A DNA stretch of 64,000 nucleotides from Photobacterium aquae (GTDB lineage: Bacteria; Pseudomonadota; Gammaproteobacteria; Enterobacterales; Vibrionaceae): NCBI RefSeq assembly GCF_001029445.1, contig NZ_LDOT01000023.1, positions 124,001 through 188,000 on the forward strand, given 5' to 3'. Position numbers and translations under genes: made by a program. Position 1 is the stretch's first letter; every line of letters begins with the position of its first letter. Below the pieces are notes generated by a model. The model was not told where the DNA came from. It saw nothing but the letters and a program-made list of their open reading frames with translations, and did not search any database. Of the stretch, positions 34,114 through 42,668 are shown in pieces.

Positions 34114-36914
34114 TACTGGTCTTGTAGGATTTCACATTCAGGGAAGGCATCGCGGAAAGCCTGCGGTACTGCCACAATGTGATAGTTGGCATCGTAACCG
34201 GTATTGAGATCAGGACTAGTGGCACGTCGGAAATCGAGTCGTTTGAGGTTCGTTAGCTTAAAGAGTACCTCTGGGAAGTGACGGAAATGGTTGAACGACA
34301 GATCCAGCTCTTCCAACTCACTAAAGGCGGCGACGCTCTCTGGCAGAGCCTTGAAAACATTACCGGATAGGCTCAGGCTACGAATATGACGGTAGTGTTC
34401 GATGCCTTTCGGCAGGTCACTCAGCAGGCAGTTCCCCAAATCCAAACGGGTGATATCGCTCCGTCCGGTTAGCTCTGCTGGCAGCTCAAATTTGGCGGCT
34501 CCAAGTTTGCCAAAGCGGTTGGCATAGTGTGTTGGATGCCAATGGTAGTTTGCCGGTTCTTTGTCGTGCCAGTATTGCATGATGGTATCAAAACCCGCGC
34601 CGCGCCGAAGGTCGAAAGTCCCGTTTTGGATCAGCGACTCCCAGATCGCCAGTAGCTGCGGGGTAGGTTTTTTCTGCATGAGTACATACATCAACCCCTC
34701 GCCATAACGGTCGAAGTAGCTCTTGGCAAACGCGTTACAGAGTGTTTCGCCCCATTTTTTGCGCTGTGCCTTGAGTTTCTCTACGAATTGCCCTTGCCCG
34801 TAGAAGTTGTTGTAGTCATCTCTTCCTCGAACTGAATGGAAGAGGATCCTGTCGTTGACAGCCAACTGGAATGCCTCATCGCCGTGGCCAGCAAGCAGTT
34901 GTTTGATCTGTTTGCGTAGGTTGTTGTCGGCGGTTGTTTTGAGGATCAAGAATAGCGGTAAGTGCAATTCATCGGTAATACCGCCTTGTTCGAGGAGTTG
35001 AACCGCGACTTGGTGGGTGGCTTCTTCCGGCGAGGCAAGCATAGCGAGAATGGAATCGCCCATTGTTTCATTGCCTTGCTGCTGAAGGAACTTCGGAGCC
35101 TGGGTGGTGAAATAATTCTGTAGGCTGGTGTCGTCAATGAGCGTATGGCGCTCGAGATCCAGTAATGAAATGTCTTTGGGCGCAGTGCCAATCAATACGT
35201 GGGTTACGTTGCCATCGAGCTTTTTGCTAACGCTAAAGCCTAGCTCAGTGGCTTTTGACTTGATTTCACCCGCTTTGATCCCGCTGCGGCCACAGATGAA
35301 CAGTACGCTATTGGCATTGAGCGGCTTCAGCTCTTCATTGCTTTCCGCGAGCTGTCGCAGCCAGTTTTTATGCTGGGCTTTGAAGCGGTTGTATTTGGCT
35401 GCCATCAAGGTCAAATGGAACTCGGCTGGCATTTCCGGTAGTTCTCCCGGTTTATTGATGCCAAGCAGAGTATTTAGCCATTCTAGGCACTGCGTAGGGG
35501 GAAGCCCGCTGTCGCGCAGAATGGCCATTTCACTGACAATATGCGAGTGATGGATTGAAATCTCGACCTCTGGCGGCAATGCCAGCCATACCGGTTCGAC
35601 ATGCTTGGGGGTGATATCCAGTCTTAGCGCCTTGAGGCGTGGCAGGTGTTCCAAACCGTGCAGAGACGGGAGGTTGCAATATTCGTGTTCCCAAGGTTCG
35701 ATCCAGATTGACTCCAATGAAGACATTTGGCTGATATCACCCAAGTCTGCCTTGTGACAGGCGAGCAGATTGAGCGTTTGGAGTGTTTGGTGGGTCGTGA
35801 TTGCCGCTGGTAGCGAATTGCCGGCAAGCCCTCGCAGAGTTAGCTTTTTCAGTTGAGGAAGAGTAGGAAGTGCGCTGGCATCACCAATAGCGATATTCAA
35901 GTCGTTTAATTCTTGGCAGCCTGCGAGCCATTCAGGTAATCCGATTGCGTTTATATTGCCCATCCACAATTGTTTGAGCTTTGGCAGGTGCAGGTTCGCC
36001 AACGGGGCAAGATCCGTCTGTTCGCCATAGACAAACAATTCAGCAAGGGGCAGACCCAGTGGTAGCAGTGGGGCTTCGAGTTCGATATTGTCGAGCTTTA
36101 GCTGAAGTTTATGCATCTGTTTGAGATTGGCAAATAGCGCACTGGGTATGGGTGCACTCAAATTTTTGAGTTCGAATTTGCAGTGGGTGATATTGCTGAT
36201 GTTAGCCAGCAACGAAGGGGCCAGATACCCGCCATGCTGCTCGATGGTTAATGACTCAAGCTGTACGTTAGTGGTCAGCATATCTGCAGGTAGTGCTTTA
36301 TCCGTACTGATAGAGACTTGAAGTGCATTCAGGCTAGCCGGAAGACGAAGCGTTTTTATATCTGTAATGTTTGGTAGTTCGAACCTATATCCGTGCCCGC
36401 CGATATTCATCGAGAGTATTGCGGTGGCGGTAAGGTCGATATCTAGGGTTCGGCAGAGTGGGCTTAGGCTGATCTTTACTGTTTCGAGGCCTGAGTTGGC
36501 ATCTGCATAGAAGGCAACGTCAACCGTGTCCAGAGTGATGTCCAATTGCTTTAATTGTGGCAATTGCCCAAGCAATGAGATGTTCTGGTTTGAGCATCGC
36601 TCAAGTTCCAGTGAGTATAATGCGTGAAGCATTGATGGGGTGACATCGGTGAAATCAGTATCCAGACCTTCGTCGGTATCGGTGATAAGGCATTCAAGTG
36701 AAGGGAATGCGTTGAAAAAGTCTGCATCAATGACCTGTTTGCCATTTGCACTGTCAAATTCTGCTATTTTGATTTTTTTGACATTAGGGTAAGCGGTGGC
36801 GATGGTTTGCCAGCTACCCAGAGGCTCATCCGTATCAATAACCAGATAATCGGTAGCGGGATGTACTTGGCTGAGAGCTTCGTCAACGCGAAAAGAGAGA
36901 CGGGATTTTCCCAT
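34113..36914 (-). CDS. LRR-BRCT-like multidomain protein A (933 residues)
   Basis: Paralogue of protein B with the same order of parts but about 100 residues more in the N-terminal repeat region. Residues about 40-440 are leucine-rich-like repeats (LPQLKQLDITLDTVD; LKQLWMGNINAIGLPEW; LQTLNLLACHKADLG). The BRCT-like module is at about 530-610 (NSVLFICGRSGIKAGEIKSK, then GFSVSKKLDGNVTHVLIGT), matching the LigA-type pattern of strand, helix and strand. A helical region (about 615-795) contains SPEEATHQVAVQLLEQGG and KWGETLCNAFAKSYFDRYGE. Classical leucine-rich repeats end it (about 815-925; LSLSGNVFKALPESVAAFSE; LDLSFNHFRHFPEVLFKLTN). Its TAA overlaps the next ATG by one base. It begins a two-gene operon divergent from the efflux pair. 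No recognised relative with a known role. Confidence 0.85.
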   Translation of the reverse strand: MGKSRLSFRVDEALSQVHPATDYLVIDTDEPLGSWQTIATAYPNVKKIKIAEFDSANGKQVIDADFFNAFPSLECLITDTDEGLDTDFTDVTPSMLHALYSLELERCSNQNISLLGQLPQLKQLDITLDTVDVAFYADANSGLETVKISLSPLCRTLDIDLTATAILSMNIGGHGYRFELPNITDIKTLRLPASLNALQVSISTDKALPADMLTTNVQLESLTIEQHGGYLAPSLLANISNITHCKFELKNLSAPIPSALFANLKQMHKLQLKLDNIELEAPLLPLGLPLAELFVYGEQTDLAPLANLHLPKLKQLWMGNINAIGLPEWLAGCQELNDLNIAIGDASALPTLPQLKKLTLRGLAGNSLPAAITTHQTLQTLNLLACHKADLGDISQMSSLESIWIEPWEHEYCNLPSLHGLEHLPRLKALRLDITPKHVEPVWLALPPEVEISIHHSHIVSEMAILRDSGLPPTQCLEWLNTLLGINKPGELPEMPAEFHLTLMAAKYNRFKAQHKNWLRQLAESNEELKPLNANSVLFICGRSGIKAGEIKSKATELGFSVSKKLDGNVTHVLIGTAPKDISLLDLERHTLIDDTSLQNYFTTQAPKFLQQQGNETMGDSILAMLASPEEATHQVAVQLLEQGGITDELHLPLFLILKTTADNNLRKQIKQLLAGHGDEAFQLAVNDRILFHSVRGRDDYNNFYGQGQFVEKLKAQRKKWGETLCNAFAKSYFDRYGEGLMYVLMQKKPTPQLLAIWESLIQNGTFDLRRGAGFDTIMQYWHDKEPANYHWHPTHYANRFGKLGAAKFELPAELTGRSDITRLDLGNCLLSDLPKGIEHYRHIRSLSLSGNVFKALPESVAAFSELEELDLSFNHFRHFPEVLFKLTNLKRLDFRRATSPDLNTGYDANYHIVAVPQAFRDAFPECEILQDQ

Positions 36915-37257
36915 AGCGGTAAATGCCTTGTAGTTATAGTTAGCACAGGGGCGGAAACAATGATTGATGAATCTAACATTATATGGGTAATTATTTGAAA
37001 ATTATACGCTTGTGAAATATGCCCGGTCTCTTGCTCCCGTCGGGGGATGGGAGTAGAAAGCGTATTCTGTACTACTAGTGAGGGGAAAAAAGTGCTCGCG
37101 TGGACGGTAATGGAATGAAAGATTGCATTATTAGTTCATGTTATTCGTTGTTGGTATTGTGATCTGGATCTAATATTTGTGAAAACAATAATATATTCAA
37201 TCACGAGCGCTGAACGTTAGCGCGTCAGCCCCAAATGGCAACCAACTGGTTATAATA
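36915..37257. other. Divergent region between LRR-BRCT operon and efflux pair
   Basis: A 343-bp region that must contain the promoters of both the LRR-BRCT operon (minus) and the EmrA/EmrB-type pair (plus). It is AT-rich with runs such as AATAATATATT near 37187. No regulator gene is adjacent and no operator was recognised. Confidence 0.45.
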
Positions 37258-38286
37258 ATGAGTGAAAATTCAACGCCTTCCCATTTTGTACGTAATTTAG
37301 CTGTTACATCCTTTGTGTTAATTATTCTGGCAGTACTGAGTTATTTCTACATTGAGCATCAAAAGAACTACCCAAGTACCGATGATGCCTATGTGCATGC
37401 CAACATTATCTACATTGCCCCGCAAGTCAGCGGAAAGGTGCTAACTACAAATATTGTCGATTACCAAAAAGTCAGCAAAGGTGATTTGTTGATACAGATC
37501 GATCCGGCCCCGTTTCAGGCTCAGTTAGACGAGGCACGCGCCGCCTATGAGATGGCCTTGCAGAATAATGCAGCGACTGATGATGCGATCTTGGCGGCGA
37601 GCGCCAATGTGAAAAGTGCTGTCGCACAGCTTTCTGATGCGCAGGCAACCTACCATCGCATTAAGGATCTGGTTACTAAACAATTGCTGCCTGCACAGCA
37701 ACTTGATGACGTTCAGGCTAAGCTCTCTTCTGCGGAAGAAAATGTGATTGCGGCACGCGCTAAGATGTCGCAGTTGATCAAATCGCAAGGGGCTAAAGGC
37801 ACTGAGGCTCCGGAAGTTAAGAAAGCCGCATCAGCGCTTAGCCAAGCAACATTGTCACTGTCATACACCAATATTTTCGCTCCTCGCAGTGGCAGCCTTG
37901 GTAAGTTGAGTGCGCATGCCGGTAGTGTGGTTTCACCGGGCCAGGCATTGGTACCGTTAGTTGAAGACAATACGTTCTGGGTACAGGCAAACTTCAAAGA
38001 AACTCAATTGGAGCGTATTACAAGCGGTATGCCGGCCAGTATTGAATTGGATCTGTATCCAAAAGCTGAATACCACGGCACTATTGAAGCCATTTCGCCG
38101 GCCAGTGGTTCTTCTTTTTCACTGCTACCACCGGAAAACGCGACAGGTAACTGGGTTAAAGTTCCGCAGCGATTCCCGGTACTTATCCGCCTGAGCAATG
38201 AGGCTGAACACCCTGATTTTCCTTTGCGTGTCGGGGCGAGTGCAACGGTAACGGTCGATACCGTTTCAAACCCTCAAGAGCAGTAA
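37258..38286 (+). CDS. HlyD/EmrA-family membrane fusion protein
   Basis: A 342-residue periplasmic adaptor anchored by one N-terminal helix (about 13-30). The EmrA-type start of the mature part (YPSTDDAYVHANIIYIAPQVSGKV) and the lipoyl halves (GDLLIQIDPAPFQAQLDEAR; FAPRSGSLGKLSAHAGSVVSPGQALV) are clear, with a coiled-coil hairpin at about 75-185 between them and a beta-barrel at about 220-330. It bridges the inner-membrane exporter encoded next (four-base gap) to an outer-membrane TolC-type channel not in the window. Substrates of such pumps include hydrophobic drugs and weak acids. The ribosome binding site is weak. Confidence 0.92.
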   Translation: MSENSTPSHFVRNLAVTSFVLIILAVLSYFYIEHQKNYPSTDDAYVHANIIYIAPQVSGKVLTTNIVDYQKVSKGDLLIQIDPAPFQAQLDEARAAYEMALQNNAATDDAILAASANVKSAVAQLSDAQATYHRIKDLVTKQLLPAQQLDDVQAKLSSAEENVIAARAKMSQLIKSQGAKGTEAPEVKKAASALSQATLSLSYTNIFAPRSGSLGKLSAHAGSVVSPGQALVPLVEDNTFWVQANFKETQLERITSGMPASIELDLYPKAEYHGTIEAISPASGSSFSLLPPENATGNWVKVPQRFPVLIRLSNEAEHPDFPLRVGASATVTVDTVSNPQEQ

Positions 38287-38290
38287 ACAT

Positions 38291-39829
38291 ATGGCTGAAA
38301 TTCCACACACTGCGAGTAACAATGATGACTCGCAGGTAATGAGTGAAGGCAGCCGTACCTTAGTGACATTGGCAGTGATGCTATCGGCAATCATGGTGTT
38401 GCTGGATATGACGATTGCCAATGTTGCCTTGCCGCATATGATGGGGGCTCTGGGTGTCACTTCGGATCAAATCACTTGGGTACTGACGTCCTACTCGATG
38501 GCCGAGGCAATATTTATCCCACTGGCCAGTTTCTTGGCTCTCAAGTTCGGGGTGCGTAAGCTCCTGCTGATGTCGGTTGTCGGTTTCGTCGTTACTTCGG
38601 CATTGTGCGGACAAGCGGATTCTATCGCCGAAATGGTAGTCTTCCGGGTGATGCAAGGGGCATTCGGTGCCTCGGTCATTCCGTTATCTCAATCCATTAT
38701 GGTGCAGATATACCCGGCTAATCAGCGCGGTAAGGCGATGGCATTGTTCAGTGTCGGGGTACTTCTAGGGCCGATCCTTGGTCCGACATTGGGTGGGGTG
38801 ATCACCGAGAATATGGATTGGCGTTGGATTTTCTACGTCAACTTGCCTATCGGTGCTATCTGTCTCGCGTTGATTTATTTCTTTGTCAAACTCGACGGCC
38901 GAGGTAAAACCAGCATTGACTGGCCGCTGGTGGTTGCCATGACAATAGGGATTGGCTTGCTGCAGATGGTGCTTGACCGAGGTAACGAGGACTCATGGTT
39001 TGAATCTAATATGATCCTGTTCTCGGCCATTATCAGTGCGATAGCTATTGTGTTTTTCGTGGCCCGATCCATTGTCACCAAGGGGGACATCGCGCCCGTT
39101 TGGTTGCTGCGGGACCGCAACCTTGCCATGTCGTGTATCGTGATGGCGGGTTTCTCAATGGGGATGTTCGGTATCACTCAGCTGCAGCCCATGATGCTTG
39201 AGCAGTTGCTGAACTACCCGGTTGAAACCACGGGTTTTGTGATGGCGCCTCGAGGCTTATCGTCGGCGATTGTCTTGCTATTGATAGCGAGATTTATCGA
39301 TAGGTTAGATGCCCGGGTTCTGATTGTGATTGGACTTTCCTTGAATGCCCTGGGTACTTACTTGATGACCCAGTATTCATTGGAAATCAATATCTACTGG
39401 ATTTTGTTGCCGAGTATCATTCAAGGCGCGGGCATGGGGTTGGTATTTGCACCGTTGAGCCAGTTGGCCTATGCGACATTGGCGCCGAAAGATACTGTGG
39501 GCGGGGCGGTGATCTATAACTTGTGCCGGACAATCGGCGGCTCTTTTGGTATCTCTATTGTGAATACCTACTTCTCGCGCACTCAGCAGCAGGAGTGGCA
39601 TGCGTTAGGCGGGGCGTTGTCGCCAACTAACCCGGCGTTGCAACAGGCCGCTCAGGCTCAAGGTACAACCATTACCGATCCGGCGTTTTTGGTTCAAATC
39701 CAAAATATGTTGCACCAGCAATCTACGCTGACGGCCTTTGTCTACACGTTTGGCTTTTTGCTGATCTCATATTTGTGCCTGATCCCATTGCTGGCTCTGT
39801 TTAAGCCTAAGCCTAAAGTGGCATCATAG
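38291..39829 (+). CDS. DHA2-family MFS efflux transporter, EmrB-like
   Basis: A 512-residue drug:proton antiporter with fourteen predicted helices, the length and topology of EmrB/DHA2. Signatures include DMTIANVALPHMMGALGVTS (motif D1), the motif A-like LALKFGVRKLLL, motif C (GVLLGPILGPTLGGVITENM, about 158-177) and DWRWIFYVNLPIG. It starts four bases after the EmrA-like adaptor gene and is followed by a terminator, so the pair is a two-gene operon. Physiological substrates are unknown; toxic hydrophobic compounds are the typical class. Confidence 0.94.
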   Translation: MAEIPHTASNNDDSQVMSEGSRTLVTLAVMLSAIMVLLDMTIANVALPHMMGALGVTSDQITWVLTSYSMAEAIFIPLASFLALKFGVRKLLLMSVVGFVVTSALCGQADSIAEMVVFRVMQGAFGASVIPLSQSIMVQIYPANQRGKAMALFSVGVLLGPILGPTLGGVITENMDWRWIFYVNLPIGAICLALIYFFVKLDGRGKTSIDWPLVVAMTIGIGLLQMVLDRGNEDSWFESNMILFSAIISAIAIVFFVARSIVTKGDIAPVWLLRDRNLAMSCIVMAGFSMGMFGITQLQPMMLEQLLNYPVETTGFVMAPRGLSSAIVLLLIARFIDRLDARVLIVIGLSLNALGTYLMTQYSLEINIYWILLPSIIQGAGMGLVFAPLSQLAYATLAPKDTVGGAVIYNLCRTIGGSFGISIVNTYFSRTQQQEWHALGGALSPTNPALQQAAQAQGTTITDPAFLVQIQNMLHQQSTLTAFVYTFGFLLISYLCLIPLLALFKPKPKVAS

Positions 39830-39854
39830 CGAGATCGCCAGCAAGGCAATAAAT

Positions 39855-39889
39855 GGCCCTATGGTTTTTCTGTAGGGCCTATTTTTTTA
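39855..39889 (+). terminator. Terminator of efflux operon
   Basis: Stem GGCCCTAT (39855-39862) with GTAGGGCC (39872-39879), followed by TATTTTTTT. Confidence 0.85.
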
Positions 39890-39992
39890 CCGAGTGCCGA
39901 CGGGATGCTAACCCATAGTGTCCTAGATGGAAGAGTATCCTCAGGTATCTTGAGATAGCTTGGTTTTCACCTTGTTTATTGGGATTGGTTGT

Positions 39993-40286
39993 TTATTTGG
40001 ATTGGGTCCAGCCTTTTAAGGCCCAAACCAGAGCTTTGGAAAGGAGTGAAAGCAAGGGCATGATCAGGAACGGTGATAAAATAGTCAGAATTACCGCAGG
40101 GATAAAATAAGGCCCATGATAATGAGTGAGCTTATAGCCGAAATAGCTCCATGACGCTAGGCAAACCGCGCCCATTAGCATACTGACATCGAGTACCCGC
40201 GCTATTTTCATTGCGATACCGCCGCCAATTAATACGCCGCAAACGGCCATAGCCAAATCGGCAAATTTCATTGTTAAAAGCATCAT
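39993..40286 (-). CDS. Small membrane protein, unknown function
   Basis: A 97-residue protein with about three hydrophobic helices (residues about 8-28, 32-50 and 60-90), a short polar loop YKLTHYHGPYF and a KALVWALKGWTQSK tail. It has no recognised family. Internal Mets at 2 and 6 offer alternative starts. It is alone on the minus strand with no close partner. Confidence 0.6.
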   Translation of the reverse strand: MMLLTMKFADLAMAVCGVLIGGGIAMKIARVLDVSMLMGAVCLASWSYFGYKLTHYHGPYFIPAVILTILSPFLIMPLLSLLSKALVWALKGWTQSK

Positions 40287-40601
40287 TGATAATTGTCACT
40301 ATTATAATTGGATGATTGGTTGCTTAACCCATCGGGTATAAGTCCTTTATATCAGCGTCTTAGTATCTATGGTGATGCGTAGAAAGGCAATATATTGATT
40401 GAAATAACAATATACCTAAGTCACATCAAGATGACGCCTTCAGCGTGCGCAGAATGACATCCAGAAGGAGAGTTGGCACAGTCATCCTTGCCATGGGCGG
40501 GACTTGTTTTGCTGCGCCTTTTGAATTCGAAGTGGCTTTGGTAGAATGCCAAACCTAATCTGGCAGCCCTTGCCAGACAATGCAGATCAGAGAAACGCGA
40601 C
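40287..40601. other. Intergenic region with repeat-like half element
   Basis: This 315-bp divergent region contains TATACCTAAGTCACATCAAG (40409-40428), which resembles the ends of the 134-bp inverted-repeat element at 51991-52124 (TATACCCAAGCTAC). Near its end, CTGGCAG-CCC-TTGCCAG (about 40560-40576) forms a small hairpin before the methyltransferase gene. Confidence 0.4.
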
Positions 40602-41126
40602 ATGAAAGATACCCGCATAACCATAGGATTACTTAACCCGAAAAGCCCCGAGAATGTAGGAGCAGTGATGCGGGCTGCAGGGTGCTATCAGGCTGACGAA
40701 GTGAAATATACCGGCCAACGTTATGATCGGGCGATGAAGTTTATTACAGACACCAAAAGTGTCAGTCACACGATTCCTCTTTCAGGCGGGGACTCACTGC
40801 TGGATGATCTACCGGCGGATACGGAGATTGTATGCGTTGAATTGGCATTGGGGGCGACGCCGCTTCCTCAGTTCCAACATCCTAAGAAAGCCATTTATAT
40901 TTTTGGCCCAGAAGATGGCAGCATTTCACAAGATATTACCGACAGGGCGGATCATGTTGTTTATGTGCCGACGGTTGGTTGCATGAATTTGGCCGCATCG
41001 GTCAATGTATTACTGTATGACCGTTTGGCTAAGTCTGAAAATATGGCACAAGGTGACGAATTGATTCGCAGCAGCCGTGATAACCGCAATAAACTTCGAG
41101 TGAAGAAGGTTGAACAACCCGCGTAA
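40602..41126 (+). CDS. TrmH/SpoU-family RNA methyltransferase
   Basis: A 174-residue protein of the SPOUT superfamily, a trefoil-knotted RNA 2'-O-ribose methyltransferase. Motif 1 is LNPKSPENVGAVMRAAGCY (about 11-29, the N-x-G-x-x-x-R-x-A signature with Asn18 and Arg24), motif 2 is YIFGPEDGSIS (about 107-117), motif 3 is VYVPTVGCMNLAASVNVLLYD (about 127-147, the MNLAxSV knot). The single domain without an extension is like TrmL or small SpoU enzymes. The RNA target is not certain; tRNA is most likely. A strong terminator follows. Confidence 0.9.
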   Translation: MKDTRITIGLLNPKSPENVGAVMRAAGCYQADEVKYTGQRYDRAMKFITDTKSVSHTIPLSGGDSLLDDLPADTEIVCVELALGATPLPQFQHPKKAIYIFGPEDGSISQDITDRADHVVYVPTVGCMNLAASVNVLLYDRLAKSENMAQGDELIRSSRDNRNKLRVKKVEQPA

Positions 41127-41133
41127 TGAATGG

Positions 41134-41171
41134 ATACCCAAGCTGATAAAATAAGCTTGGGTATTTTTTTA
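41134..41171. terminator. Terminator after SpoU gene (probably bidirectional)
   Basis: An 11-bp perfect stem (ATACCCAAGCT at 41134-41144 with its complement at 41154-41164) followed by TTTTTTT. It separates the convergent SpoU gene and the following minus-strand membrane protein gene. The stem sequence is the same ATACCCAAGCT found at the ends of the inverted-repeat element at 51991-52124. Confidence 0.88.
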
Positions 41172-41174
41172 TTA

Positions 41175-41546
41175 TTATGCTGAAGGCTTTATTTTGATCG
41201 TGATTGGGAAAGCAATCAAGGTGAAAATGAAAGCATAGAAAATAGGCAGCAAGGCAACGCTGCAGCCCGCCAATACCGCATCCAGATCGATTGGATAGTG
41301 GCCAAAGATTCGAATGAGCCCGTATACCGTCGTTAATCCAGCGCTGATCCAGCAGATATACATGCAGCGCGTTGAGGTTATTGCGGCAGATTCTGATGGG
41401 CGAATGAAAAAAGCACAGAACGTCGGTAGAAACGTAGTGATGATTGATTGGCTATCATAAAACTGTTGCCATTCGGCCATATTAAGAAGATAGCCGATGG
41501 AAAAAATGCACCCGATCCAATAGAAAAGTAAACCAAGAAGTTTCAA
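41175..41546 (-). CDS. Small membrane protein with distant MotA/ExbB-like pattern
   Basis: A 123-residue protein with four hydrophobic segments (about 3-20, 35-50, 62-80, 90-117). The order LNMAEWQQFYDSQSIITTF and then GLTTVYGLIRIFGHYPIDLD and AVLAGCSVALLPIFYAFIFT echoes the MotA signatures FxDxPSxxxV and GTxxGLVxML...AVALLTTLYG. At 123 residues it is too short to be MotA (about 250-290) and lacks the cytoplasmic loop that contacts the flagellar rotor. I report resemblance only; homology is unproven. It sits between the SpoU and LysR genes. Confidence 0.5.
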   Translation of the reverse strand: MKLLGLLFYWIGCIFSIGYLLNMAEWQQFYDSQSIITTFLPTFCAFFIRPSESAAITSTRCMYICWISAGLTTVYGLIRIFGHYPIDLDAVLAGCSVALLPIFYAFIFTLIAFPITIKIKPSA

Positions 41547-41645
41547 AATTCACACCTGTTTTTATACAACCGTCATTAATAACGGCTTATTCGACGGAAT
41601 TATATACCTAGGTTGTATTTGAATGCAGTATTTAGCGCGGAGGAC

Positions 41646-42548
41646 TCAAATATTATCGGTAACATGCTTTATGAAAGCTTTGCTTAATGGGGTCTCATGG
41701 CGGTGCGGAGGTTTGACAATATGCCAGTAGGTGGTAATTGGAAATGATTTAACAGATAGCAGCTCAAATTGATTATCGATGCTCTCTTTGAGGGCGTATT
41801 CCGAAAGGATCGCTAACCCCATTCCCGCCATGACGCAATGCTTGATCGCTTCGTTGCTTTCGATAACCAGCTGCGGGTTAAACGTGATGTTGAGGGTCTT
41901 AAAATGCTGGTCAATAGCATGGCGTGTTCCAGATCCTAGCTCACGGGATAGCCATGGGTATTGGAGTAAAGATTTGGGTGAAATCTCTTTTTGCAAAGTC
42001 AGAGGATGGCCAGTGGGGGCGATGGGATATAAGCGATTGGGCAAGAAACGAGTGGCGAATGGTGGCATGTCTGGTTCAAGGTGACTAAATAGGTAGAGGT
42101 CATCGCGACCTTGCTGGTATCGGCTCAGGATTTTTTCACGGTTGGCAACTTTGAGGTCAATATCTACCAGCGGGTAGCATTGGCAAAAACTGCCTAGCAG
42201 GTGGGGGATGAAATATTTGGCTGAAGTAACGACGGCTACTTTCAATGTGCCAGCTTTGAGTTGCTTCAGGTCTGCAAGATCAATCTCCAGTCTGTCTAGG
42301 GTGTTGAAGAGTTCCTCACTGTATTTGGCTAGTATGTCGGCTGCCTGTGTAAAGACAATGCGCTTGCCGACTATTTGGTAGAGCGGCATATCAATTAAAT
42401 CAGAAAGCTGTCGTAATTGGATAGAGACGGTTGGCTGGGTTAAATTTAATTGGTTGGCAGCCTTGGTAATCGATCCCGTTTCGTAGACCGTTAAAAAAAC
42501 ACGTAAGCTTCTGAAATTAGAGAGGCGTCGACGAAGATGCTGAGTCAT
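41646..42548 (-). CDS. LysR-family transcriptional regulator
   Basis: A 300-residue LysR-type regulator. Helix-turn-helix at about 13-70 (VFLTVYETGSITKAANQLNL; QPTVSIQLRQLSDLI) and effector domain at about 95-295, with GTLKVAVVTSAKYFIPHLLG and VMAGMGLAILSEYAL. It resembles the CbbR/CysB-like branch that senses small anionic metabolites. It is divergent (121-bp gap) from the tandem universal-stress-protein gene and may regulate it and the genes that follow. Confidence 0.88.
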   Translation of the reverse strand: MTQHLRRRLSNFRSLRVFLTVYETGSITKAANQLNLTQPTVSIQLRQLSDLIDMPLYQIVGKRIVFTQAADILAKYSEELFNTLDRLEIDLADLKQLKAGTLKVAVVTSAKYFIPHLLGSFCQCYPLVDIDLKVANREKILSRYQQGRDDLYLFSHLEPDMPPFATRFLPNRLYPIAPTGHPLTLQKEISPKSLLQYPWLSRELGSGTRHAIDQHFKTLNITFNPQLVIESNEAIKHCVMAGMGLAILSEYALKESIDNQFELLSVKSFPITTYWHIVKPPHRHETPLSKAFIKHVTDNI

Positions 42549-42668
42549 AACCAGAGGTATAGATTTTTCTCAATACATACTATTTAAAGAATTAATTATA
42601 CTTTAGACAGGTAATTTTGCATGGTTGCTTTAACCTTTTAGTCACATTGAACAGTGTAAGGAGGCAAC

